A DNA stretch of 64,000 bases from assembly GCA_973895155.1 (NCBI GenBank), contig OZ316891.1:32116001-32180000 (forward strand), written 5' to 3'. Every line of letters begins with the position of its first letter. Positions within the stretch are counted from its first letter, which is position 1. Both the position numbers and the translations under genes were made by a program. The stretch is from Marsupella aquatica (lineage: Eukaryota; Marchantiophyta). Of the stretch, positions 42,935 to 55,460 are shown piece by piece. Under the pieces are notes generated by a model. The model was not told the DNA's origin. It saw nothing but the letters and a program-made list of their open reading frames with translations, and ran no database searches.

Positions 42935-45572
42935 ATGTCGCACACGATCCTCTCCAGCTCGACCATTCAATTCTGGATGCAATTCCTATCTACCGGAAGG
43001 CACTTGGCCGACTCATTGAAACACGCCAACCCGCGCTGATACGAAATCGAACGCGAGTACGAGAGAGCCATCCGCCTAGCAGGACGACACCACTACATCC
43101 TTAACTTTGACTACCCGTCTCAGAGCGAGCTTTACCGACCAGCAGAGGTATCTAGGTACTTCTTCAATGGAGACAAATATATTGGTTTCTGGGAAGCATT
43201 GCTTCGGCTTCCGGACGAGGTCTTCAATATCCCGGGTACGATCGACTTGCAACGACATCACTTCGACCACATCCCTGCTCAGGTTTGGGCTATCATCAAC
43301 AGCGAGTCCAGCACTACCCGTTTGACAAGGTTGTCCGCACTTGCTTCGGAGAACTTCTACCAGCACCTGCAGAGCTTCATGGGAACTAGACCCGCAACCA
43401 CCGGCGCCAGCCCAGTGGACCCCATACCCGTACCAATGCAGACTCAGGCTCAGGCTCAGCTTCAGTCTCAGCCTCAGCCTAGCCAACCCCCACCGCCAAT
43501 CGCCCCACCAGCAGTACAAGTACGCTCCGTCATCAACGCTGTGGACCTTAGCGACGACGACGAGGCTACCCCACCTTTGCTCAGGCGGCCCAAAGGAGAA
43601 AACACTCAGGGGGCCGACATTGCATCGTCCCCTCCCCATGCTCGGACCCAAGGAGCGGCTCCAGCAGACAACACGGTGACCGTGGCCCCCCCGGGACCAA
43701 TACTAACGGCGGTAGTACTACCTATGCCTGATCGAGAGGATGGGGAGGTGTCACCTTCCCCGAGTCAGTCACGGGGGAAGAAGAGGAAGGAACCCGCCAC
43801 TGCATCCGGGTTACCATTGGCCATGGTAGCCGTGGCCAACGTAACAATGCACCGCATGGGGGAAAACGTGCATAAGAACATCCTCCATCCCAAGCATGCG
43901 GTGTACCTGAAGACTCAGGGATTCGAGCACCTCGCCGCTCTGCCCTGGAACACTTGTAGGTACTACGGGGAGGACATGACAGAATTCGTCAAGAATTATG
44001 ATGATACACGTCAGCATACTCGGCTGCGGGGAAGGAATATGTTCGTCACGGAAGAACGGCTCAAGATGATCTTTGGATTACCCGAAGGTGACCATCGAGT
44101 CAAATCACGAGCTCCCGGGGGCAAGGGAGCCAAGTACCAATCCTTGAGTTTTCCCTCGGAAGGGGCAGTGGACAACGGGTTCATGATGAGGACCTGCCTC
44201 ATCCCCGAGATAGCTGAGCGACTGGAGTTCCAGAGGTACGCCCTCCACATGATGGAACCCCGGGGGGAGATCTCCGCCGCCCAGGTTATCCAGGTCGAGA
44301 ACTATCGACCTAGGAAGTGGGCGTCGTACTTCGCTAAGAAATTCCATGAAGAGATGGAGCGGCGAAGGAAGACGATGTACATTGGCGGGAAGGCATATTT
44401 TGCTAGCCACATCGAGATCATTCTTGAGTGGTACGCTCGGTTTGATCGACGAACCCTTCCCCGTGTCACCGTTCCAAAGCTGGTCCCAGCTAGGTGGGTT
44501 TTCCCGGCCTTGGAGAGACGGCCCCAACCCGAGGCCCGAAGTCCAGCGGACACGCCAGCTTCACCCACCCCACCTCCACAAGTAGCTGTAGTCGTAACCG
44601 AGGAGGTACCGGATGGGTCGGTTGTCACAACAGTTGATGCGATCCAACAAGCCGGGCTAAGTACAGAAGTTGGTACGGCGGAGGTCTTACCCGAGCCCGG
44701 GTCTCCCAAAGACCCACCGGTGGCTATTCCAGAGAACCGGACATTGCTGCAGGAGGACAATCCAGCCCCTCCCAACATTACGTCCCCAGGGCTGGACGTC
44801 ACTGCCCCGGCCCCCGCGCGTGTTGACGTCTGCCCGTGCCCAACTCCGGACAGGCACAACCTGGACCACCCGGAACTCTTCGTACTGGGTACATTTCTGA
44901 ACGGGCTTCTGGGAGATTTCTCTCATCAAATTGCTCGGGATACCGGGGAGTTCATGGCCCGGAAGGTAGCCTGTTTTTTCAATCAGGAATTAGTTGCCGC
45001 AGTAAAGGCAGGTCAGGCCCAGTCAGAGGCCCTTCAGAGGATAGAGCGGTACCGGGTGGAGTTCGTATACTTAAAGAACGAAGTTGCGGCTCAAGAGGCT
45101 GAGCTTCTGCAACTATGACCCAAGGTTGCAGCCGCCGATGATTTGTTAGCAAAGGCGCACGCCCTTACCACCCTAGCCGAGCAGGCCAAAGCTGGGAACG
45201 AGGCCGAGATTGCACGACTCCGGAACCAGATTGACAGTTTGAAAAATCAAACTGTCATCTGGCAGAAGGACCTGCATGAGGCCGAAGAACGGGCCCAGCG
45301 GGACACTGCGGATAGCCACGCTACAGGCCGAAGTGGCACGGCTCCAAACCGAAGCCAAGAAGCAGGACCAGCTGGCGGGCAAGCTGACGAGCGACGCCCA
45401 GCAGCTGGAGGAGGCATGCCAGGAGGCCATGGAGGAGACAGACGCGGCGAAGTGAGAGAACGACTCTTTGCTGGACCAGGTCCAGCTCCTCAAGGCAGAC
45501 AACGACAGACTTCGTAAGCAGCGGGATGGCCGCTCCCACTCGGGCGGCTCTGGCAAGCGTACCAGGCATTAG
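42935..45572 (+). pseudogene. LTR-encoded ORF of element E, broken
   Basis: ATG 42935 opens a frame (MSHTILSSS..) with TGA at 43037-43039 and then about 690 codons to TGA at 45116-45118. The frame continues as a coiled coil (LARLRNQIDSL-like), with a frameshift near 45310, a TGA near 45452, and a stop at 45570-45572. A segment encoded at about 43910-44450 carries LPWNTCRYYG, LKMIFGLPEGD, DNGFMMRTCLIPEIAERL and ILEWYARFDRR, matching the family A LTR ORF by eye. A Gln/Pro-rich stretch precedes it, a Pro/Thr-rich stretch follows it, and a C-terminal coiled coil ends the protein. Same domain order as A but a diverged sequence, so this is a separate family. Function unknown. Confidence 0.75.
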
Positions 45573-46468
45573 CGGCGGAGTAGGAATAGAATAGGGTTAG
45601 GAGTAGCTAGGTCAGGCTATTGGGACAGGCACCTGCCTTAGTTACAGCAACACTGCCATGCTGTCCAGCCTGTGTAGATTAGGATCTTCTAATAAGACAC
45701 AACCGTTTTTCGGCCTAACAATCAGACTAGTTAGGACCTAAGTCAGCGAATCTTCGGGCGGGAGGACACTCCGTTCCTCGGCCCTTAGTATTTAGTGCAC
45801 CCCTCGGTAGAGGCAGGGGGTTTTTAGTCTCAGAGTTGGACATCCGTGGTATGTGCGGGGAGTCCCAACCTCTGGGAGTGAAAGAGTACCAAGGGGAGGG
45901 GGTAGGACTAAGCTCGCCGGGCGAGTGCGGAGCCGGGCTCCGTTGTAGTATACTCTCTCGGCCTTGAACCTGTTCATTCCAGAGCTATCAGGTCAACCAA
46001 GTGTACGCACATGTCCCCTATGTAGTAAAATCCTTTCCCATTATTTCCTTTGTGTAAATCGAGATTGTATGCTTGTGCGCATGTATATGTGTGTGAATCT
46101 CGTGTATAGGTGACAACGCCGGGCCGAACGCACTACCCGAATCGTGCACGGGGTGCAGCTTGCGGGGATGTGGTTGCGAGCACGGGTTGAGGACCTGTAT
46201 CATAGAATCCGGATCGAAGGCGGACAACACGAAGGCTTAGAAGTCCTTAAGTCGGGGTCGATCCTGTTATCGACTAAGGTACGTTCCGGCGGTGGAACAC
46301 AAACCATACCTAGGAGATGTCCGTATCTAACAGTAGGCGCACTTAGCGCTAGTTTACGTGAGTTAGGTGCATTACGCGCTTCCCTCCCTGCCCGAACCCT
46401 CATATTTACGAAGGAGGTGCCCATTTAAAGCTGAAGCCCGAGTTAAGGCCAAGGCTGATGACGTGACA
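45573..46468 (+). other. Distal non-coding part of the E LTR
   Basis: About 900 bp without a credible ORF between the LTR ORF and the LTR end, the same size as the equivalent part of family A. It should hold the rest of U3, R and U5. I saw no convincing TATA box in it. Confidence 0.5.
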
Positions 46469-46481
46469 TAGCCTTTGTTTT

Positions 46482-46502
46482 TGGCGCTAGATGGAGGGGG
46501 CA
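46482..46502 (+). other. Primer-binding site of element E
   Basis: TGGCGCTAGATGGAGGGGGC, identical to family A, on the plus strand before gag. Confidence 0.85.
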
Positions 46503-46592
46503 CTCTACATATCGTAGAGGGGAGACATGTGTGTATTCGCCTGGGCAGAATACACCAGGCCCTAGTACTAACCATCGCATTTACACGAGTAA

Positions 46593-49500
46593 ATGCCCGT
46601 CACTCGTTCTCAAGCAGCTTACTTGAGGAGATTGACCAGCGAACGAGAAGGTGCAACCACAACAAGCACCGATTCTTCGGGCTCGGAGGACTCGCAATCT
46701 CCCCGACGAATGAACATACCACCGGGACCTTCGGGGTCCGGTTTGACCGGTCCTACTGCGGTTCCTGTGCCACCACCGCCACCACCGCCACCAATGGCAG
46801 CCGCCCCACCGATGGCCCGCGCTGCCCAAGCTCCTCCACAAATATCGCAACGATCGCGGTTTCACTATCGACCTTTCAAAGGGCGTCATGGGGATGATCC
46901 GGATGAATGGTTGGATGAGTTTGAAGCCACTGCTAAGGCTAACGGGGAAGACGCCATTAAGTTAACCGTCCTCCCCGGAGTGATGTGGGGAGAAGCTCGT
47001 CCATGGTACAACTCGCTGCCACCTGGGACTACATGGGCACAATTCCAAGCTGCGTTGTTGCAAGAATTTTGTGCTATTGGATCCGAGCAGCGCTCTCTAT
47101 TAAAGATCGGCCAGCTTCGCATGGGAAAAAAGGAGTCCCTACGAAAGTTCATTCAAAAGTTTCAGAAACTCGCTGCCAAAATATGGCCCAGGCCTGGTGA
47201 CGCACTCCAGCTTACATGGTTCCTCCATGGTTTGCCCACGAATATGCAATTCTGGGTGCGCCAGAATAATCCAATTTCAACGCAAGCAGCCATAGCGTGC
47301 GCCAAAACCTACCGGGAGTCCACCTATAACTCCCGGCGAAGCCAGCGGGCACGCTGCAAGAAGGGCAAGTACGAGACCTTCAGTGATAGTGACTCCGAAT
47401 CAGACGACGAGAAGAAGAAGAAACGCAAGAAGAAGAAGAAACATCATTCGACCTCGTCCAGTTCGGAGACTGAATCTAGTTTGGATTCAACTTCGAACAG
47501 CGGGTCCTCCACCTCCAGCTCATCAGGAAGTGATTCGGAAAGTGAGAGCCGGAGCAAGAAGAAGAAAAGGCGGGTTAAGAAGGAGGGGAAAATCAAATCT
47601 CGTACTCGCAGAGCAATACCCGATCCAAAGGCTGCCGAAGCAGATAAGCTTAATGAAATCACGGATCGCCTCAAAGCACATCAGTACATCTCGCGGAAAA
47701 ACCGGTGGAGAAGAAAAAACCATCTGAGATTCGAGCCCATGCGTGGTGTTCAAAGTGCTTCCAATCCGGGCATGTCGTGCAAGAATGCCCAAGATGGAAG
47801 AACCGAGTTCACCAGGTGGACTTAGATGATGTCGACAACCCGGGACCTGAAGCGGAGTCCACGGAGTATTTCTTTGAAGACCCTCCCGATTCGGTGTATC
47901 AGATTTCAACGGTGGGTCCGCGTACCCCTACCCAAACAATGGCCGAGGCTTCCAAGTTATCAATAACCCTAGCATTCCTCCTAAACCAGGGATTTGGCGA
48001 TCCCCGGTTTGTTACAACTATGAGAAGCCAGGCCATTTTGCGAGGGAATGCACAGAACCAAGACGCCAGGGGGATGGCCGTGGCACGCCACTTTGTCAAG
48101 TCTGCAAAACGGAAGCTCATTCCACGACCAACTGTCCATTGGTCATGGCCGCTCGAACAAATGCAGCAAGACCAGCCCAGGGCGGACCGGCCACGAGTGA
48201 TGCGGTCGTCCAAATGATTGCGGTGGAATGGCAGGATGACAATACCGAGTGGGTGAATCTGGTGGACGTGGCGGAACACCCTAATCCATCTGACGAGGCT
48301 GAGTGCTATCGTGTGTCAACAAGAGCTGAACGGAAGGAAGAGAAGCAGGAGGAGAAACGCAGGAAAAAGCAAGATACTACTCCGGTGCAGCCAGCGATAG
48401 ATATACCCCCGGAGAAGGACGATGACTACCGACGGGACGACCCGAAGCTATTTTTCCCCCGCATCGAAGAATTGGTAAAGAAACAGCTGGAGGCTTGCGA
48501 AGCTCGGGAATACCAGAAGGCAATCGATAAGGACATCAAAGCAGCCGAGACAGCCCGGCGACAGGAGCAAGAAAAGCAAGATAAGCAAGAGGAAGCCAAG
48601 CAGCAGCCGAAGGAAGAAAAGAAGGAGGACTATGATATTAAGGAGGACGTGAAGAGTTGCCTGGTTACAGCAACGGTAGGACAACTGCTGCAAAACAATC
48701 CACAGTACAGACGGCAATTGAGGGAGTTGCTTACGGGTTGACGACGGAGACGACTACCCTGAGTTGGGACCGCGGATTGCAACATGATATGCGAGGACCT
48801 GGGAGCGCCGGACATCTCGATTGAAATTAATAATTGTACCATCAGGATGGTTCTCGTAGACGGAGGAGCGGGAGTCAACATCATGATGGAAGAGACGTCA
48901 GTCAAGTTAGGATACCTCACGTATCAACCCACAGCCCGAGCTATCAGATTAGCAAACGGGGCAAGGGTACTTCCATTGGGCACGCTTACACGGGTACTCA
49001 CTCTGGTAGGAGGGGTGGAGTTCTATCTCAACTTCCTAGTCATGGGGCCGGTTCGGCCCTCCTCTTATCCGGTCCTCCTAGGCAGGCCGTGGCTGTACGG
49101 TGGCCGTGTGGTCACGGATTGGGGAAAGAAGGAGCTACGGTTTGGGACACCCACAGTACGGGTATCATGGGCAATGGACGATTATCAGGGCGAAACCCCA
49201 CAGGGACCCGAGGAATATGATTCGGAGACCTCGGAGGAAGAGGAACTCAACATGATTGAACTCATCTCATCCCTGTCCGAGGAAGATGTCTCCGGAATTG
49301 AGGCAACCCGCGAAACACATCTCCTGAATTACCCGAAGGCTGCTATTGAGCCCACCCCAAGCACCTCTACTGCCCGGGATGAGGAAACGCAAAAACGACT
49401 CATCGACACGGAGGACCCGGCTCCAGCTAAGCAGGGAGCCGATGTTGCTTCTACCAGTGCAGAGCCTCATGACCACGAACCAGCCAAACAACCGGTCGGG

Positions 49501-49884
49501 GCTGAAACCCCGAGACCAAGACATAAGAAACGAGTCTCCTGGGATCCGTCCATCCCGCAGTTGGAGGAAGTAACTCCAATCCCGAGACCAATCCCGGTTC
49601 CACCCATGTATGGAGGAGTTTGGTTAGCTGAACTTGATGCGAGCTTGGACCCGAGCTTGCGGAACCAGGTTGAAGTCATCAGGAAGGAGCACTACCGGAA
49701 GTACACCATTGGGATGGATAAATCGTTTAACCTGGGCCACGCTTTGATAGGGGAGGCGGAAAAATCTATCCAAGCTCTGCTCAAGGAATATGAAGATGTG
49801 TTTGCATGGAGCCATCACAATTTAACAGGAGTCTCCCCCGAGTTAGGAGAACACACGATCGATTTGAATCTGGGGGCCCATGTA
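46593..49884 (+). pseudogene. gag-pol: Element E gag-protease-pol, frameshifted and truncated
   Basis: ATG 46593 starts a gag (MPVTRSQAAYLRR; DEWLDEFEATAKANGEDAI, ARPWYNSLPPGT, LRKFIQKFQKLAAK) with a Lys/Ser-rich linker. Frame changes near 47690 and 47990 and TGA at 48739-48741 break it. The zinc knuckles are CSKCFQSGHVVQEC, then CYNYEKPGHFAREC with the second Cys changed to Tyr, then CQVCKTEAHSTTNC. The protease has LVDGGAGVNIM and VLLGRPWLYG. Unlike family A, protease and the start of pol (VFAWSHHNLTGV) share one frame. Homology ends near 49884, just before the reverse transcriptase core, and the remaining pol and 3' LTR are absent. Confidence 0.9.
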
Positions 49885-49971
49885 GTACTAAACTTTAGGT
49901 CCAAGACTGGAACAGTTTCTCTTCCGAAAACAACAACCAAAAAATATTCCTCAGGTCGGATTTTCCAGTCG

Positions 49972-52900
49972 TTATTTTGGCCAAAGCCATGAAATCCTGA
50001 TCCAAAGATAACAATGAGAATCTGAGGCTCGAGACGATCTAGAGGTAGAAGAAACTATGTTGAAATTTATTGAAAAAGACTTGAATACAAAAACTTGACC
50101 TCGAGGCTGGAGACAATCTTGAGCTAGAAGTGGATTTGAGTTCGAATATACCTGGAACTTTTGATGATCCGTTAGTCTATTGGACCCAATCACGGGTCTC
50201 TTGGGACGGCCACACTTGTCAAACTGTCGACGGGCATGGACCATAGTATCAAGAAAACAGGACTCATACTCCATCGTCTTGTTAACTGCATTTGCTCTTT
50301 GTGAGTGTTGAGCAAGTATTGTTCTTGGAGTTTTGTCCGAAAGAATTCGTGACTTTCCAAGCTGAAGACTCTTGGCGACCTCCTTCAACTTTGCATCGCT
50401 CTTAGACCAACCAATGATCCAAACTGCTGCCTTGGCCGAGTGTTGTCCACTAATTGCAAGGAATTGCACCTTCTTATTCTTAACACCCCACTCAAACTCC
50501 TTTCGATCCTCAGGAATATTATCATAATGGAGCAACTGCAAACTCTCTCTTGAATACAGAATTAAATCCGCCACAGCTGGTACCATTCCAGGGTTTCTAA
50601 CCATGGATTTTGCGATCTCCATGGCATGGTCCTTATTGAACATCCTATATACCAAAACTGCAGAAGGTGAATCTATACTAGTGATAGGAATGTCAAAAGT
50701 TTCATTCATGCCAAATGTGTAATACTCCTCAATCTCCTTAAGAACTTCGGCTCCTTCTTTAACGCTCTTTTCACCCGGAGCATCTCCTGGAGTGCCATCA
50801 TCATCGGTATGTGCAATACCACCCAAAGAAGATGCCGGAATGAGATCTACCTTTACAGGAGCAGACTTTTTCTTAGGCAAAGCCTTCTTCGAACCGCTTT
50901 TAGGTTTCTCAACCCTTTTCCTCTTTTGTGCCACCTTTACCTCCTTCTTGTCCGAGCCTGACATCTTATCACCTGCAGCTCCTGATTTCCCTTTACCTGT
51001 TTGTCTCCGATGAGACAACACCCACTTCTTGCACCCTTCCTCGTCAAATTCACCAGCTCCAAAAACAAAATTAGGGGAAATGGATTGAAACTCTCCCACC
51101 TTGGAATCTGACATTATTCTCAAAACCTTCCAAGTGAAAGGAGTCTTGAATTCATTGTCATGATCAAAACCGTATTTCCGGCAATACAAGAATCCAAAAA
51201 TTATATCTGCCCCAATCATTTTGGACTCTTCCAACAAATTACTGGCAGTAAATCCATCGGGGAAGAATCCCATTGGTATCACGCTCAGTTGTTCCCTAGC
51301 AGCACGTTCAATATTAAGATTGCACGAGTAGTTCTTGGAGTGAAGCCTAATGAGAGCCCATTTCCCAGTCTCATGGTTCTCCACCATCAAGACCATGTCC
51401 TTACCATTACTTGTGACAATGGAAACAACAGGCCCAAGTAAGCTGCAAACTAGAGGTTCGGTAGATGGAGACCGCGTCTTCAAATAAATAATTGACCCCT
51501 CCATCTCCTCAATTTCAGCTAGCTCAATGGCCCAACAGAATCCTATATCAGTTTGTCTAGGGCACAAAACCTCAAGGGCATCTTCATCTTCAACAATCAA
51601 ATTGGGCGATCCCAATTTTGCACCTACAAAAAATGAAAAATAGACCAATTGTCAGAATCACAGAAACGAGAAATCTCGTAAGAGGCTCGAGACGATCTCG
51701 AGCTTCCCTCACCCATTAACATAGTTGAACTCAAATAAGTACAAAACTGTTGTTTCATGGCCAAATGTATTTGGGGGGAGGAATTGATTCTAAAATATCA
51801 TAAACCCAACTACCAATCACCTTTTTGAACCCCAATCATCAATGGAAACGAGTTGGAGGGTATTTTGCAATCTACAGATGGCAAGCATGGAATACAATGG
51901 AAGCTCGAGATGATCTCGCCCCTAAATTTGTGAACAATACTTTAGAAATAGAATACAGGAAGAGTCAATCATGGCTAAACAGTCAACGTTATCTAAATCT
52001 CTGCATTATCATATTTCGTCATAGGAAAACATCGATTCTCAATTATGAGAATCTCCATTGAATACGAACATCATACTCAAAGGTTGACCAAGCTTACGTC
52101 TAACACCGGCTTCAAAAACTCTCTAACTCGGGATGATTTCCATGATCAGAACAAGTTGGAGAGTACAGAAGTTGTTGACAGAAGCAAGCTTGGTCGACTT
52201 TTGATAGGATGTTGGTTTTCGACAGACGTGGTCTTCCATACGCAAGAAATCTGACAAGGCAAAAAGTTTAGTACACTGTTGATGAATTGGATATTTTAAT
52301 ACTTGGGTCGAGATGATCTCAACCCAAGTCTCTAAAAGTTAGAATACAGAGACTCACAGTTGGCATTCGTTCACTGTTAACTAAATCTTTGCATTATCAT
52401 GTTTCTTCACTGAAGACATTGATTCTCAAATATGATCGATTGAATACAAACAACATACTCAAAAGTTGTCCAATTTTACCTCTAGAAAAGGCTTCAAAAA
52501 CTCTCTAACTCGGGATGATTTCCATGATCAGAACAAGTTGGAGAGTACAAAAGTCATTTTCAGAAGCAAGCTTGGACAACTTTCGATATGATGTTGGTTT
52601 CCAAAGGATATTGTTTTCCATCGGAAATAACAAAACATCCATCAAATACAAACAGCCTATTCAATAGGAATCTAAATCTGCCTTTTCCATAATCCCTTTT
52701 GGATATGCTGTTAGTATTTGACAGATACAGCATGACAAATACAACAATCTGATAGATTACATCAATATGAAAATGACAGAAACCTCTTAACTTTATGGAT
52801 ATTAGGCTCGAGATGATCTCGAGCCTAATCTCAGTTACAAACGATAAACTTGATCACTTCAAAGCCACCTCTTGAAGCAAAGTAATGTAGAAAATATCAA

Positions 52901-53131
52901 TCGGCTCAAGATGATCTCGACCCTCAAGTGGATCAAAAACCAAGTATGATTTGAAGCTCGAGATGATCTCGAGCCAAACCTCCATCTAACAATGAGAAAA
53001 GATAATATATTACGTTTGATAGTGCGATGGATGTTTTGCGATGAATCTAGAAGGGTCTGAAGCTCCATCGCTACAGTTGATGCGTCGTACTCGATAAAGT
53101 CGTCCTTGGAGAAATCTACAACGGTCGACAT
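49972..53131 (-). CDS. Spliced gene with a ParB-like segment, about 589 aa
   Basis: Exon 1 (53131 to 53014, ATG, MSTVVDFSKDDFIEYD) ends at a GT donor. The intron is 53013-51624 (1.39 kb, pyrimidine-rich end, TAG). Exon 2 begins at 51623 and completes codon CGT in frame, which strongly supports splicing. No stop occurs until 49972, although the last 45 residues (after RGQV) look non-coding, so a further splice is possible. A basic tract (QKRKRVEKPKSGSKK) suggests nuclear localisation. Around residues 330-450 are ITSIDSP, EIAKSMVRNPGMVPAV and FLAISGQHSAKAAVW, which resemble the ParB/DGQHR fold in which G-x-H-R binds nucleotide; here His is followed by Ser. The gene faces 54441 head-to-head. It could be a host gene or a transposon accessory gene. 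Confidence 0.55.
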
Positions 53132-55460
53132 GGCTACTGTATACTGGATACTAGATTTGGGTGATATAAGAAAAATATTATCTCGAGGCTCACAGGAAAA
53201 TCTCGATCCAAACGGCTATAAAATATCTCGAGGCTCAAAGGGGATCTTGACCCTAAACAAGTCTCGAGGGAAAAATAATGATCTAGAGGCAAAAGCGACG
53301 AAATATCTAGAGGCAGTAAGCAAGAGGCAAGTGAGGCGTGGAGGGGAGGTAGACAGGGAGGCGAATGTGCAAATGAGGGTGGCGATGTTGCGAATGTGGA
53401 CTATATGCCGCTCAGTCGGCCCTGAGTCAGGCTGGAGTGCCCGGCGACGGATGCCCGGCCACGTGCAGGATGCCACGCGCCCATGCATGGGAGTGAATCT
53501 TGAGTTGAGTCATGATGACGGTGCTGTCACACGTACCGTCATTATTGCGGTCCGTACTTCACCCTGCCGCTAGTTCATCCCTGCCATTGGTTTGACAGAG
53601 CCGTCTGGTCAGGCAGGATTTTAAATATTGCTTGTTTTTTCTCCCCATCGGGTCATTCTTCAGATATCGTTTCATTGCTCGCTTCCTTCTCCCCTCATTC
53701 TCTCTCTTATCCCTCTTCCTGCCCCTACCTCTCGCTCCCTGTTCTCTGGCTCTAGATTTGTTCTCAAATCCCTTTCTCTCTCAGTTGTTTATTTGGTTTT
53801 GGAGACATTCTCATTTGAAGCCATGAAGTTGGTCTAAAATAACTGAACCCATACCTTTTAGAATACCAAACCATTTATGCTTAAAACATTGCCACTCAGA
53901 ATCCATTTGTGAACCCTTTTTTTTTTTTTTGAAGCTATTTCTCATTTCTCATTAGTCTTCTGTAAGCCTACTTTATGTATTTCAACGTCAAACTTTTACC
54001 TCTAGATCATCTAGAGCTCCTTATTTATTCCAACATATTTTTCAATTAGAGTGTCATTTGTGGCTCGAGATCGTCTTGAGCTTTAGGTATCTTCCTGGGA
54101 ATTGTCTATTTTTGTTTCTAGCTCCTTTATATCCACAAGTATTTAAGTATCTTTCCTTCTCTTGCATGAGTTCATGCTTCTCTGAGGAGTTATTATGAGC
54201 TGTTGTTTCTATGCACTTCATAGTTCTTCTTCTAGGGTGGATTATTGATCGTGGGAAGTATTGAATTCCCTCTTCATGTGGATTGTCTCGAGCTGAAGAC
54301 TTTTGTTAATCTATATCTCGTGGTTTTTGTGGTCCATTCTTTACCTCGAGATTGTCTCGATCTAAAGACTTCTTAATCTGTTACTGCTAGTTCAGTTGGT
54401 TTGTTTTTGCTAGTCATCTCGAGGTACAACAGCTTCTTGTTTGGAACATCTTTTCCAAATGGGGATATTCTTTCGAGGAGATGAGGTTTCCCTCTTACTT
54501 GACGGAGTTGAAGTTGCCTCTGGAACAGTCCTTAAGGTTGACCCCGGTGACTCGGTGCGTAACGTTGATTTGGGTATTAATTGTATAGGAGTTCTTATTG
54601 AGAGGTGCTATGATGGATCTCGAGAAATTCCATTCCCGTTGCCACCAATCAGGACACTTTTTGATGCTGTAGACTCCTGCATTATTTGGGATGCCTCTTT
54701 CGCATATTTGAGGTCACAGTCAACTCCAACGATGACACAAGTGGATGCTACATGTTCTACAAATGATTCATTTCCCAATTGCTTACCTGACAAATCTGCG
54801 GTGGGAAGTTTGGGAGACTCAATTACGGATGGCGATGAAGTGGAGCTCTTGATTGGAAATCAGATTGTGTGTCAAGGATTTGTATTCAAGACAAATCCCG
54901 ATGAGACTTGTCACAATGAAAGACTTGGCCCTGATAGGATTAGTGTGAAGATATGTGAAGTTGTTCAAGGAATGGAGAGGTTACCCTTTCCGCACACTGG
55001 AGCCGTCACCGTTCAGGAAAGATTGGACAGTTTTGTAATCTAGAATTTAAGGAATGTTCATCGGAGGAGTTCTTCACATGATTTACTAGATGAGCCGTCC
55101 GCACGGGATGTTTTTGGAAATTATAATTTCAAAGATTATAGTTTGCGTTCGAACTGGATGGCGGAGGAAGTGGAATTGTATGTTGATGATAATCGGACCA
55201 AGGTCGGGCTTGGCATCATCACAGTTCCTTTCAAGTCCGGTGCCATTGATGATGAGGTTCTTGGGCCAGATCACATTGGGGTTGTTGTCACAGGCATGAT
55301 TGACCCTCAATTTTTCCCGAATATCTCCCTCGGAGTGCCCGGTCTTGTTAGGTGGGCCATCCGTTCACTTGTGCTGATATCAAGGGGGATTTTTCTTCTG
55401 GATCTCATTGGAGAGGTTTCTCCCAAGCCAATTATTGATGGTCGAGATCGTCTAGAGGTA
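50030..55460. repeat. Dispersed palindrome CTCGAGATGATCTCGAG, more than 12 copies
   Basis: Copies or close variants occur near 50033, 51690, 51903, 52311, 52810, 52908, 52957, 53183, 53230, 53265, 54002, 54063, 54346 and 55442. The best (about 52810 and 52957) extend outward as GGCTCGAG..CTCGAGCC. They sit in the intron, promoter region and even coding parts of the gene pair, and I did not see them elsewhere in the window apart from a weak match near 61920. Confidence 0.8.
53132..54440. promoter_or_regulatory. Head-to-head intergenic region of the gene pair
   Basis: 1.3 kb lie between the ATG of the minus gene and the first plus ORF. It contains about eight copies of the palindrome and a pyrimidine-rich stretch at 53640-53770 like a plant 5' leader. 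No protein-coding ORF was convincing. It probably serves as a bidirectional promoter. Confidence 0.45.

Larger units (their letters stand above)
42466..46468 (+). repeat. Element E 5' LTR, about 4.0 kb, contains an ORF
   Basis: The start TGTGACGCC matches the family A LTR start TGTGATGCC. The sequence runs to GTGACA, 13 bases before the primer-binding site at 46482. The same layout as family A holds: a short 5' non-coding part, a large ORF (42935-45572), and a distal non-coding part. The left boundary is well placed by the break in element D. The right boundary is less certain, because only one LTR is present and the spacer is longer than in A. Confidence 0.65.

Noticed and set aside
49972-53131. 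Bacterial ParB contamination
   Set aside because: The gene has a plant-type intron with phase-matched exons, and the surrounding DNA is plant transposon sequence.
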